45,029 nucleotides of DNA, taken from positions 1 to 45,029 of the forward strand of contig SVGO01000010.1 in assembly GCA_015056305.1 (NCBI GenBank). Reading direction: 5' to 3'. Below are positions 1 to 7,659 of the stretch, piece by piece (position 1 is the stretch's first letter; every line of letters begins with the position of its first letter). Under the pieces are notes generated by a model. It worked only from the letters and a program-made list of their open reading frames with translations, ran no database searches and was not told where the DNA came from. The DNA comes from Clostridiales bacterium. Lineage in GTDB: Bacteria > Bacillota > Clostridia > Christensenellales > Aristaeellaceae. The position numbers were made by a program, and so were the translations under genes.

Positions 1-1
1 T

Positions 2-499
2 CTGGCTGAAGATAAGGTTAGGGTTTGGGCATTCCCGCAGGGCCTGCTCGTGGTCAATCCGGACCGCTGCGTTGGCTGCCAGCGCTGCGAAATCAACTGC
101 ACCCTGACCAATGATGGCTGCTGCTCCAGCTACATCTCCCGCGTCAAGGTCACCCGCAACCTGTACTCCAGCCGCAACGGCAACGGCCTGTACACCGAGA
201 ATAACTGGGTGTACTTCCCGGATACCTGCCGTCAGTGCGAAGATCCGGCCTGCGGCAACGCTTGCCCGGTTCAGGCGATCTACGCCGACGAGAGCGGCAT
301 CCGCAAGGTTGATCAGGACAAGTGCGTTGGCTGCGGCGCCTGCACCGCTGCCTGCCCGTGGCATATGCCGACCGTCAATCCGGTGACCAAGAAGTCCTCC
401 AAGTGCGTGATGTGCGGCGCCTGCGTCGAAGGCTGCCCGTCCGGCGCGCTCTCCATCATCCCGTGGGACAAGGTTTCCGCCGCTGCTCAGGCGATCTGA
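2..499 (+). CDS. Polyferredoxin, four [4Fe-4S] clusters, AOR partner (5' truncated)
   Basis: This is an electron-transfer protein with ferredoxin repeats, probably the redox partner of the aldehyde:ferredoxin oxidoreductase encoded 36 bases downstream. The reading frame is open from the first bases of the window, so the N-terminus lies outside; a GTG at position 50 is probably internal. Four cysteine clusters are visible in order: CVGCQRCEINC, then CRQCEDPACGNACP, CVGCGACTAACP and CVMCGACVEGCP. This is the DmsB/HycB/YdhY type of arrangement and suggests four [4Fe-4S] clusters. There is no membrane segment in the visible part, so it is probably cytoplasmic. The codon choice is strongly biased to C-ending codons, as in the AOR gene, which suggests high expression. 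A YdhY-like role is inferred from the neighbour; the ferredoxin fold is clear. Confidence 0.9.
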   Translation: MAEDKVRVWAFPQGLLVVNPDRCVGCQRCEINCTLTNDGCCSSYISRVKVTRNLYSSRNGNGLYTENNWVYFPDTCRQCEDPACGNACPVQAIYADESGIRKVDQDKCVGCGACTAACPWHMPTVNPVTKKSSKCVMCGACVEGCPSGALSIIPWDKVSAAAQAI

Positions 500-534
500 T
501 TGCAGCAACAAGAATAATATAGGAGGAATTCAAC

Positions 535-2703
535 ATGTCTGTTAAGAATGGCATCAACGGCTGGGCTGGTTCTGTGCTTCGCATTAACCTGACCACCGGT
601 TCTATTACGACTGAAGATACGCTCCCGAAGTATAAGCCGTATATCGGCGGCATGGGCCTTGGCTACAAGGTCATCTGGGATGAGGTTCCGCTGACTGCTG
701 ATCCGCTCGGCCCGGAGGCGAAGGCTGTCTTCGCTGTCGGCCCGCTGACTGCTTCCGGTGTGCCGTGCTCCGGCCGTTGGAACGTTTCTTTCCTGTCCTG
801 CTGGTCCAAGGGCTACTCTATCATCGACGCGCACATGGGCGGCCACATCGCGCATGCCTTCAAGTACGCGGGTTATGACGCCCTGATCCTGGAAGGCCAG
901 AGCGACAAGCCGGTCTACATCAAGATTGATGACGATAAGGTTACCATCGAAGATGCTGCTCACGTTTGGGGCAAGGGCACCTTCGAGGCCAACGCCACCC
1001 TGACCAAGGAAGCTGGCGCTGAGTTCGACGTCGCCTCCATCGGTCTGGCCGGCGAGAACCTGGTTCCGTATTCCACGATGATCACCTCCTTCGGCAACTC
1101 CGGCGGCGCCGGCCTCGGCGCTCTGCTGGGCTCCAAGAAGGTGAAGGCTCTTGTCGTCCGCGGCACCGGCGCTGTCAAGATCGCCCGTCCGCTGGAGGTC
1201 AAGCTTCTGTCCAACTACATGATCAAGGATCTGGTTGGCGGCAACAACAACCACAACGTTCCGACCCAGCCGCAGTCCTGGTCTGAGTACACCGCTATGC
1301 CGGCCAACCGCTGGCAGGGTGGCCCGGGCGTCACCTGGGATAAGGCCCCGAATGGTCCGGTCGACACCGAAGAGCAGAAGCCGGGCGTCATCAATGTCGC
1401 CGCGATGCGCTGCCAGAAGGGCGTGTTCGACTTCGGCGCTGTGGCCGAGAAGTACACCGTCAAGGTTGGCGGCTGCTCTTCCTGCCCGGTCCGCTGCTAT
1501 CAGGAGTATGACATGGATCCGCTGGCCGATTACGACCTGCCGACCCACGTCTCCAACACCTGCATGCCGATCATCTCTGGTAAGTCCATCTTTGCTGCCG
1601 GCAGCAACCTCCACGATTTCGTGGACGAGGGCGACTGCGGCATGGTTCTGGGCGGCGCGCTGTCCCGAGCGCAGGACGAGTATGGCGTCTGGTGCAACTA
1701 CGGCAACCTGTACTCCGACTTCACCCGTTCCTACAATGACGGCATCTTCAAGGAGCACATGACCGAGGAAGAGTGGAACTCCGTCAACTGGCAGCTGATG
1801 CTCGACGGCGATCCGCGCTGGGCGTTCGAGTTCATGCGTCTGTGCGCTGAGAACTTCTCCGCGTTCGGCGTCATCGCTTCCGGTTCCTACCATATGTACA
1901 AGGAGTGGGGCCTGGACGACGCGACCAAGAACTCCGCCGGCAAGAACTACTACGACGAAGTGATCGGCTCCAACACCAACGTTTCCTACAACGGCTATCC
2001 GAAGCACCATGCTTCTGAGGATGCCTGGCAGTCCGGCCTGCTGTTCAACACCCTGTACAACCGTGACTGCATGATCCACCACCTGACCAACGTTTGCCGC
2101 TCCGGTTCTCCGTACGAAGAGGTCATTAAGCCGGTCATGGAGAGCTTCTTCGGCGAGGGCTGCGTGGACGCTCCGAAGGCGTACACTCCCATCAACGAGA
2201 ACAAGGTCAAGCTGGCGAAGTGGGCGTTCCTGGGCAAGCAGTGGCATGACTCTTCCACGCTGTGCAACTGGATGTATCCGATGACCCTGTCTATCGCTCC
2301 GTATCGTGGATACAAGGGCGACCTCGACCTCGACGCGAAGTATATGAGCGCTGTTGTCGGCGAAGAGTACACCCGCGAGAGCATCGAGTTCGACTGCGAG
2401 CGTATCTCCAACCTGCTGCGCGTTATGACCGCTGTGTCCTTCAACCTGCGTCTGGGCAGCACCAACCTGCGCAAGGATCACGACGCGTATCCGGCGTGGC
2501 TGTTCGACAAGGAGCCGGACTTCAAGGCCTTCGAGCAGGGCACCGTCAAGATGGATCGCGAAGACATGGAGAAGGGCCTCGATATGCTCTACACCATGAT
2601 GGGCTGGGACGTCGAGACCGGTATCCCGACTCGCGAGACCCTCGAGAAGTTCGATCTGCAGGACTGCGCCGACAAGCTGGCTGAGCTGGGCCTGCTCAAG
2701 TAA
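535..2703 (+). CDS. Aldehyde:ferredoxin oxidoreductase, tungsten pterin family (YdhV-like)
   Basis: The 722-residue product belongs to the AOR family, whose members carry a tungsten (or molybdenum) bis-pterin and one [4Fe-4S] cluster and oxidise aldehydes, or reduce acids, with ferredoxin. The N-terminus has the family-typical GWAG...LRINLTTG and GGMGLGYKV segments. The cluster-binding cysteines appear to be C314, C317 and C321 (CSSCPVRC) with a distal C512 in NRDC. It is longer than archaeal AOR (about 600) and close to the E. coli YdhV branch (about 700). A strong ribosome site, AGGAGG, lies 8 bases before the ATG. It follows the polyferredoxin gene directly, so the two are probably one operon. 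The substrate cannot be read from the sequence. Codon bias is strong, indicating an abundant protein. Confidence 0.92.
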   Translation: MSVKNGINGWAGSVLRINLTTGSITTEDTLPKYKPYIGGMGLGYKVIWDEVPLTADPLGPEAKAVFAVGPLTASGVPCSGRWNVSFLSCWSKGYSIIDAHMGGHIAHAFKYAGYDALILEGQSDKPVYIKIDDDKVTIEDAAHVWGKGTFEANATLTKEAGAEFDVASIGLAGENLVPYSTMITSFGNSGGAGLGALLGSKKVKALVVRGTGAVKIARPLEVKLLSNYMIKDLVGGNNNHNVPTQPQSWSEYTAMPANRWQGGPGVTWDKAPNGPVDTEEQKPGVINVAAMRCQKGVFDFGAVAEKYTVKVGGCSSCPVRCYQEYDMDPLADYDLPTHVSNTCMPIISGKSIFAAGSNLHDFVDEGDCGMVLGGALSRAQDEYGVWCNYGNLYSDFTRSYNDGIFKEHMTEEEWNSVNWQLMLDGDPRWAFEFMRLCAENFSAFGVIASGSYHMYKEWGLDDATKNSAGKNYYDEVIGSNTNVSYNGYPKHHASEDAWQSGLLFNTLYNRDCMIHHLTNVCRSGSPYEEVIKPVMESFFGEGCVDAPKAYTPINENKVKLAKWAFLGKQWHDSSTLCNWMYPMTLSIAPYRGYKGDLDLDAKYMSAVVGEEYTRESIEFDCERISNLLRVMTAVSFNLRLGSTNLRKDHDAYPAWLFDKEPDFKAFEQGTVKMDREDMEKGLDMLYTMMGWDVETGIPTRETLEKFDLQDCADKLAELGLLK

Positions 2704-2734
2704 TCCGAATCTGATCTCCAAAAATCAGGAATCG

Positions 2735-2767
2735 ATGGGAGGAATCGTCAGATTCCTCCCATTTTCT
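2735..2767 (+). terminator. Rho-independent terminator after AOR
   Basis: Eleven-base-pair perfect stem ATGGGAGGAAT / ATTCCTCCCAT with a six-base loop (CGTCAG), followed by a short T-rich stretch. It lies between AOR and the following gene, so it may end or attenuate the AOR message and give the downstream gene lower expression. Confidence 0.75.
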
Positions 2768-2801
2768 GTTCCGATAGATTCTGAGAAAGAGGTGCATGCT
2801 T

Positions 2802-3632
2802 ATGCTGTTTGGCCGCCGTAAACCCGGCTTTGCCAAGGAAGTGGAGCTCAAGCCCGAAGATATATCCAATGAGTTTTCCGATCGCAATGATCCGGCCCGC
2901 CAGGACCAGAATCCGAAGTTTGAAAAGGAAGAGATGGCAGCTGCTGCGAATGCTGTGATCGATGGTACTGCGCAGTCCGCTATCCAGCCGAGCAAGGATG
3001 CCCCGGTCGACGTGTTCGAGTACATGGATTCTCTCCCGGAAGTTCATGATCCTTTTGAGCCCAGCGAAGATCCGATGATCGAGGATCCGACGCTTGGTCC
3101 GGATTACACCCAGCTCAAGGAGGGCGAGATTCTCGCCAACTACATCCGCGAGCGCACGATGTCCGTGAACCTGACCCCGCGCAAGGAACTCGAGGCGGAA
3201 GATCCGACGATTGCCGATACAATCGAAGAGATGCTCTCGCTCGAATCCTGCCAGGATATCCGCATTGTGAAGGGCCAGAAGGATGAGTATTTTTATTCCT
3301 TCAGCTACATGGCCAAAAATTATGCCATGATTGCGATGCTGGTTTATGAAAAGGATATTCCGCATACCATTGCGCACATGGTCCGCTTTAATTGTAAGAC
3401 CTATCCGGCGCCGTCTCCGGTGGAGTATTTTACCCGTCATCCGTTCAGCTACACCAAGCCGCAGCTTGATCATGCGATCCGTATGATTCAGCAGAACGAG
3501 GCTTATAAGGATATCAAAGTGCTCACCACCTGGAATGGTCATCAGTATCTCTACTCTGAAGATGTGATGACCAAGAAGTACGCACAGGTTCTCGCCGATG
3601 ATGCGGAGACCAGCGAGGCTGATCGTCGTTGA
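2802..3632 (+). CDS. Uncharacterised protein with internal duplication, YdhW position
   Basis: I do not recognise a named domain. The 276-residue product has a long polar, acidic, Pro-rich N-terminal half (residues 1-130) with no membrane segment, then two copies of a module of about 46 residues (135-181 and 220-266). Both copies follow the pattern I..(M/I)......DI(R/K)(I/V)....Y(F/L)YS...M.K.YA. In the E. coli ydhYVWXUT operon the gene after the YdhV-type AOR is ydhW, so this is the positional equivalent; homology to YdhW is inference. I chose the ATG at 2802 because AGAGGTG ends about 7 bases before it; the ATG at 2796 is too close to that site. It could be an assembly or accessory protein for AOR, but nothing in the sequence proves that. 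Confidence 0.7.
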   Translation: MLFGRRKPGFAKEVELKPEDISNEFSDRNDPARQDQNPKFEKEEMAAAANAVIDGTAQSAIQPSKDAPVDVFEYMDSLPEVHDPFEPSEDPMIEDPTLGPDYTQLKEGEILANYIRERTMSVNLTPRKELEAEDPTIADTIEEMLSLESCQDIRIVKGQKDEYFYSFSYMAKNYAMIAMLVYEKDIPHTIAHMVRFNCKTYPAPSPVEYFTRHPFSYTKPQLDHAIRMIQQNEAYKDIKVLTTWNGHQYLYSEDVMTKKYAQVLADDAETSEADRR

Positions 3633-3652
3633 TTCTGAATCTTCATAAAATG

Positions 3653-3690
3653 AATCCGCTTCCTGCAGCCAGGAAGCGGATTTTCGTATT
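3653..3690 (+). terminator. Terminator between convergent genes
   Basis: Thirteen-base-pair stem AATCCGCTTCCTG / CAGGAAGCGGATT with loop CAGC, followed by T's on the plus strand. On the minus strand the stem is followed by CATTTTAT, so it may also stop the THEP1-like message. Confidence 0.85.
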
Positions 3691-4225
3691 ATTTGAATTC
3701 GTTGATCAGTTGCTCGAGCAGCACGTCCCGATTTTCGCTTGTAACGGTGATGATAGTCACGTCGTCACGTTCGGTGATCGAAGTTACATGCTCGGAACAG
3801 CATTTCTGCAGAACGCCCAAAACGCGTTTGCTGGAATCTAAACAGGTGTAGATTTGCCTGATAAAGGTGCTTGCGTCACGCTCAAGACGGCCAAGCTCAT
3901 CCATCAGAATGAACGGGGCAGAGGATGTAAGGCTTTCTTCCAGAATGCGTACGCCGTTTTCCTCGAAAACGGGCAGCACAGGAACGCTTCTTTTTTCGCC
4001 GACACGCGCGCAGCAGATGCAGTCGTTCTCATACGGCGGCATATTCACGCGTCCGTGCAGCGTGAAGCCGCGGCGCTCGCCGCCCAAATAGAAAGCCTGC
4101 GTTTCAAAACCGGTGCAGTCGATTTTCTTTGCCTCAATCAGCTTGCGCAGAAGAGTGGACTTTCCAACCTGCTTGTCTCCGGTCAGAAATACGTGACGGC
4201 GAAGAGGCGGTAGCTTACTCGCCAT
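3689..4225 (-). CDS. THEP1-like nucleoside-triphosphatase (P-loop NTPase)
   Basis: The 178-residue product starts with a P-loop, GDKQVGKST (G16 to T24), and has a Walker B-like segment FILMDELG near residues 105-112, as in the THEP1/NTPase_1 family of nucleoside-triphosphatases. Members hydrolyse NTPs in vitro; their cellular role is poorly known. Cysteines C69, C71 and C72 form a small cluster that could bind a metal. I chose the ATG at 4225, which has GGAGG six bases upstream and overlaps the stop of the MobB-like gene by 11 bases; a longer frame reaches 4261 but has an unlikely Arg-rich extension. The overlap implies translational coupling with MobB. The pair converges on the AOR operon, so a role in pterin or metal supply for AOR is plausible but inferred. 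Confidence 0.72.
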   Translation of the reverse strand: MASKLPPLRRHVFLTGDKQVGKSTLLRKLIEAKKIDCTGFETQAFYLGGERRGFTLHGRVNMPPYENDCICCARVGEKRSVPVLPVFEENGVRILEESLTSSAPFILMDELGRLERDASTFIRQIYTCLDSSKRVLGVLQKCCSEHVTSITERDDVTIITVTSENRDVLLEQLINEFK

Positions 4226-4913
4226 CGGCGGCCTCCTGCGCCCAGGAGAGAACCATGGCACGCTGCTCGGCCGTCAGCGTGATTTCCTTGCCTTCAAAGA
4301 GCACCTGCAGAGACTCTTTTTTCTGCTTTTTTTCGTGGTGATGGCAGCCGCACTGACAGAAGCCGTCATCCGTTACGCCTGCAACGGGCGGCAGCGGCTC
4401 GTCGAGCAGCGCGCAGGGCATGATATCCGGAATCTTGGCGTCGATGTAATCGAGAAGCGAACCCGCATCGGTGAGCGCATTGAAGCGGGGCAGCGGGAGG
4501 TCGATTTCCGGCTTTTCGCTGATGCGGCCGGCAAAAGCCAGCGTACGGCCGTTCATGCGCATGAGCGCATCCTCTTCCAGATGCGCGCAGACGATACGCG
4601 GAACGGGCGCGAAGTAGTCGCCCTCCAGCAGCACATAATCACAGCCCTTGTAGGCTTCCAGTACCTTGGAAAGCGGAAGCGCTTCGGGATAGAGGAACGT
4701 GGTTTCAAACTTTGCGCGCGCGCAGACCAGTTCGCTGCCGGCGCGGCGATGCTTTGCCGTATTGCTGGTCGATTTGTCCATGGAGAACGTCGGACAGAAC
4801 ACCGTTTTGCACGTACCCACCTTCTTGCCACGGCGGCGGATCTCCTCGATCAGCGAGGTGACCGTACTGGTCTTGCCGGACTTGCGAATGCCTACGATGG
4901 TAATAATCTTCAT
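4215..4913 (-). CDS. mobB: MobB-like GTPase with Cys/His-rich C-terminal tail
   Basis: Residues 1-170 match the MobB family, a P-loop GTPase that helps MobA attach a nucleotide to molybdopterin. Walker A is GIRKSGKTS (8-16) and the typical KHRRAGS segment lies near residues 54-60. Residues 170-232 are an extension containing a compact FCQCGCHHH stretch (185-193) followed by Lys-rich sequence, which looks like a metal-binding site and is not part of basic MobB. AOR-type enzymes usually carry the pterin without a nucleotide, so a role in metal (W/Mo) handling rather than dinucleotide formation deserves thought. A promoter with perfect TATAAT lies about 80 bases upstream. The next gene, THEP1-like, overlaps its end. 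There is no MobA in the window. Confidence 0.82.
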   Translation of the reverse strand: MKIITIVGIRKSGKTSTVTSLIEEIRRRGKKVGTCKTVFCPTFSMDKSTSNTAKHRRAGSELVCARAKFETTFLYPEALPLSKVLEAYKGCDYVLLEGDYFAPVPRIVCAHLEEDALMRMNGRTLAFAGRISEKPEIDLPLPRFNALTDAGSLLDYIDAKIPDIMPCALLDEPLPPVAGVTDDGFCQCGCHHHEKKQKKESLQVLFEGKEITLTAEQRAMVLSWAQEAADGE

Positions 4914-4990
4914 AATCAGCCTCTATATCATCACAAATTGTTGATTCGTTGATGTAAAGCGTTGTCAAACGATTCACAAATGCTCTGATT

Positions 4991-5019
4991 ATTATATCGT
5001 CATGCGTGAAAAAAGTAAA
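4991..5019 (-). promoter_or_regulatory. Sigma-A promoter for mobB-THEP1
   Basis: On the minus strand TTTACT (5014-5019) and TATAAT (4991-4996) are separated by 17 bases. The expected leader to the MobB start is about 70 bases. No terminator is seen between the amidohydrolase stop (5034) and this promoter. Confidence 0.6.
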
Positions 5020-5033
5020 GGCTTCCGTCCAAT

Positions 5034-6632
5034 TTACACGTTTTCGCCGGCAACATATGTCTGCCTGATCGGAATCTTATGAATCCACTCCGGATCGGTT
5101 TCGAATGGATCGATGCCCAGCACGACAAAGTCGGCAAGCATGCTTTCATGAATCTGACCTTTGATGTCGGATTCAAAGCTGGCGTATGCACCGCCGGCGG
5201 TGAAGCTGAGCAGTGCTTCGCGGAGGGTGAGCGCTTCGTGAGGCAGATAGGATTGATTGTCTTTTCGCGTAACAGGCTTTCTGGTTACGGCGCATTGTAT
5301 GCCGGTCATGACGTCCGGCGGCTCCACAGGGCTGTCCGAACCGCTGGATAGCGTGACGCCCAGACGAAGCAGGGAAGCGGCGGGATAGGCCTCGTCTGCG
5401 CGTGAGCCAAGGCGGGGATAGACAATCTTCGTGTCGTAATCCAGGAAAATCGGCTGGATATAGGCGTGCATATCCAGCGCCTTCATGCGCTGCGCTTGCT
5501 TGTGATTGAGAATCTGGGCATGCACAATGCCGTGGCGTGCGTCCTCTCTGGGCTGGATACTCTGCGCCAGTTCAATGGCATTCAGCACGCGATCAGCAGC
5601 GCCGTCGCCGATGGCATGAATGGCAACCTGCATGCCGCTTCGATGCGCGATGTCAATGAGCTCGTTGAGCGCTTCCTGCGAATATGTGGCGATGCCGCAG
5701 GTGTCCGGCGCGTCGGAATAGGGCGCATTCAGATATGCCGTTCTCGAGCCGAGGGAGCCATCGCCGATCAGCTTCAGCGGTCCGATGCGGAACCATTCGT
5801 CGCCCCAGCCTGTCCGATATCCCTGCGAGAGAAAGCGAAGAAGCGTTTCCCGGTCGGCAAGCAGGCATTGCTCCGTCACGCGTACAGTCATTGCACCTTC
5901 GCTTTTCAGCTCCAGATATGCGGCGATGACCTCTTCAAACGGCGCTTTGGTCGAGGAGAAGTCGTCGGTCTGAACGGATGTGATGCCAAAGTGATTCACA
6001 TGTGCCATAGCAAGCAGGAGGCTTTGCTTGAGCTGCGTTCTGTCCGGTGCTGGAATGATGTTTGTTACCAGATCCAGTGCATTTTCTTCCAGAACGCCGT
6101 TGGGAAGTCCCGCTTCATCTGTCACCACTCGGCCGCCGGCGACTACGGGCGCTTCGGCGTCAATTCCGGCAAGCTCGAGCGCACGGCTGTTTGCGATTGC
6201 CACGTGACCGCATGCGCGCGTGATCAGGCAGGGTTTGTCCGGGCAGACAGCATCCAGATCATCGCGGGTCGGATAGCGCACTTCATCGGTAAAATAGTCC
6301 TGATTCCAACCTCTTCCGAGGATCCATTCTTCGTGCGGATGCTGATTAACGTATTCGCACAGCTTGCGAAGCATGCCTGCAAGGGAATCCGTCTCCGGAG
6401 CAAGCTGCGCCTGCGTGAGCATGCAGCCAAGGCTGAGCAGATGCATATGTGAATCGTTGAATCCGGGGCAAACAAACTGGCCGTTCAGATCGATCTGTTC
6501 AGCGTTAGGAAAGGCACAAAGCGCCTCCTTACGCGTACCTACAAAGGCGAACCTCCCCGCATCGACGACGAAACACTCGGCGTTTCGATCGTCTGCCGTG
6601 AAAATTCTGGCATTGATATAGCATTTTGACAT
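5034..6632 (-). CDS. YtcJ-like metal-dependent amidohydrolase
   Basis: The 532-residue product belongs to the amidohydrolase_3 / YtcJ group of the amidohydrolase superfamily, cytoplasmic metal-dependent hydrolases acting on C-N bonds of varied substrates. It has the N-terminal beta-sandwich strand pattern, then CPGFNDSHMHL with the HxH metal ligands, a later AIHAIGDGA (His ligand), GIVHAQ (His ligand), and SSGSDSPVEPPD containing the conserved Asp. The C-terminal DFVVLGIDPF is the returning sandwich strand. Length fits the family. No signal peptide is visible. AAGGGATG lies before the ATG. It is transcribed alone from a promoter at 6668-6696 and is divergent from the methionine operon. The natural substrate cannot be predicted. 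Confidence 0.88.
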   Translation of the reverse strand: MSKCYINARIFTADDRNAECFVVDAGRFAFVGTRKEALCAFPNAEQIDLNGQFVCPGFNDSHMHLLSLGCMLTQAQLAPETDSLAGMLRKLCEYVNQHPHEEWILGRGWNQDYFTDEVRYPTRDDLDAVCPDKPCLITRACGHVAIANSRALELAGIDAEAPVVAGGRVVTDEAGLPNGVLEENALDLVTNIIPAPDRTQLKQSLLLAMAHVNHFGITSVQTDDFSSTKAPFEEVIAAYLELKSEGAMTVRVTEQCLLADRETLLRFLSQGYRTGWGDEWFRIGPLKLIGDGSLGSRTAYLNAPYSDAPDTCGIATYSQEALNELIDIAHRSGMQVAIHAIGDGAADRVLNAIELAQSIQPREDARHGIVHAQILNHKQAQRMKALDMHAYIQPIFLDYDTKIVYPRLGSRADEAYPAASLLRLGVTLSSGSDSPVEPPDVMTGIQCAVTRKPVTRKDNQSYLPHEALTLREALLSFTAGGAYASFESDIKGQIHESMLADFVVLGIDPFETDPEWIHKIPIRQTYVAGENV

Positions 6633-6667
6633 GGAATCATCCCTTTATTCAGACATTCATTGATGAT

Positions 6668-6696
6668 AGTATACGGCATTTCTGTCCCGGATTCAA
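6668..6696 (-). promoter_or_regulatory. Sigma-A promoter for the YtcJ-like gene
   Basis: Minus strand TTGAAT (6691-6696), 17 bases, TATACT (6668-6673). The -35 boxes of this promoter and of the divergent methionine-operon promoter lie only 7 bases apart. Confidence 0.7.
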
Positions 6697-6703
6697 TCCT
6701 TCC

Positions 6704-6732
6704 TTGCCATGCGCAATCCTTTGCGATATAAT
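6704..6732 (+). promoter_or_regulatory. Sigma-A promoter for the dprA-like/methionine operon
   Basis: TTGCCA (6704-6709), 17 bases, perfect TATAAT (6727-6732). The leader before the GTG start at 6765 is only about 25 bases, so there is no room for a SAM or cobalamin riboswitch in front of this methionine operon. Confidence 0.78.
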
Positions 6733-6764
6733 AATAACACTATATTTTGAAAGGGGCGGGCCGA

Positions 6765-7658
6765 GTGGCGGATATGGAGTCCATTTGCGCAAGGCTCTGC
6801 CTGCTGACCCGTGCTGCCTGGCGTGAGGGCCTGCCTTCTCCGCTGACGCGCTCCAATGTTCGCAAAATGCTTCGCCTTGGCGCACTCAGCGGTTTGACGC
6901 TCCGCCATGTGCCCGAGATCAAGGAAGAATACTATGAGCGTGCTCAGATGCTGCTTTCGCGCTCTTCTGAGGTTTATGAGGCGGTTGAGCGCAGCATGGC
7001 GAAAGGATATACGGTGATTCTTCCTTCGGATGATGATTGGCCTGTTAATCTGTTTGCGCTTGGGCAGCACATGCCGCAGTTTCTATTTGTTCGCGGAAAC
7101 AGGGCGCTTTTTTCTAAACGCGCCGTTTCTGCGGCAGGCAGCCGCGAGATCGATGAGCATACAGAAAAAATCGCACACCTGATCGGTAAAGGCATTGCTG
7201 AAGAAGGCTATTCTCTGATCTGCGGCGGCGCATGGGGCGTGGATACGGCTGTGCAAAGTGCGTGCCTGAAGCACGATGGTGCATTGATTCTGGTTCCTGC
7301 CTATCCATGTCATGAGTTGCTTCGTCAGAAATACCTGCGCGATGCACTTGAACGGCAGAAGCTGCTCATTGCCTGCGATGCATGGCCGGAAGAACGCTTT
7401 TCCGGTCAGAAGGCCTTAACACGAAATCATTCGATTTATGCGCTGGGCGATGCGGCCATTGCTGTTGCTTCACGCAATGGGACTGGCGGCACTTGGCAGG
7501 GCGCTCAGGCATGCCTTCGTGCCGGATATACGCCTTTGTTTGCGGTTAATGAGATGGGCTCGGATTTTGATGGAAACCGCGTGCTGATTGAGCGTGGTGC
7601 GAGAGCACTTAACATGTCCCGGCCGATTGGCGAGCAGTTGTTTTCGTGCGAGGTGTGA
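6765..7658 (+). CDS. DprA/Smf-like Rossmann protein, first gene of methionine operon
   Basis: The 297-residue product resembles the Rossmann-like core of DprA/Smf, a DNA-binding protein that loads RecA on incoming DNA. Recognisable are FLFVRGN before the core, the strand-turn SAAGSRE, the CGGAWGVDTAVQSA segment that matches the SG.A.GID..AH signature, and NGTGGTW near the C-terminus. It lacks the C-terminal winged helix often present in DprA and ends right after the core. I chose the GTG at 6765, which has AAGGGG eight bases upstream; a TTG at 6747 lies before that site. It overlaps nothing but is one base from the next gene, so it is co-transcribed with methionine synthase genes. DprA activity is uncertain; the family fold is fairly clear. 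Confidence 0.75.
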   Translation: MADMESICARLCLLTRAAWREGLPSPLTRSNVRKMLRLGALSGLTLRHVPEIKEEYYERAQMLLSRSSEVYEAVERSMAKGYTVILPSDDDWPVNLFALGQHMPQFLFVRGNRALFSKRAVSAAGSREIDEHTEKIAHLIGKGIAEEGYSLICGGAWGVDTAVQSACLKHDGALILVPAYPCHELLRQKYLRDALERQKLLIACDAWPEERFSGQKALTRNHSIYALGDAAIAVASRNGTGGTWQGAQACLRAGYTPLFAVNEMGSDFDGNRVLIERGARALNMSRPIGEQLFSCEV

Positions 7659-7659
7659 A

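Noticed and set aside
487-2721. Long open frame (744 codons) on the minus strand opposite AOR
   Set aside because: It mirrors the strongly biased AOR gene, has no ribosome site or recognisable domain, and its composition (Val/Leu/Arg/His-rich) is typical of a shadow frame.
6733-6764. SAM or cobalamin riboswitch before the methionine operon
   Set aside because: The leader between promoter and start codon is only about 25 bases, and the upstream DNA has no matching conserved core.
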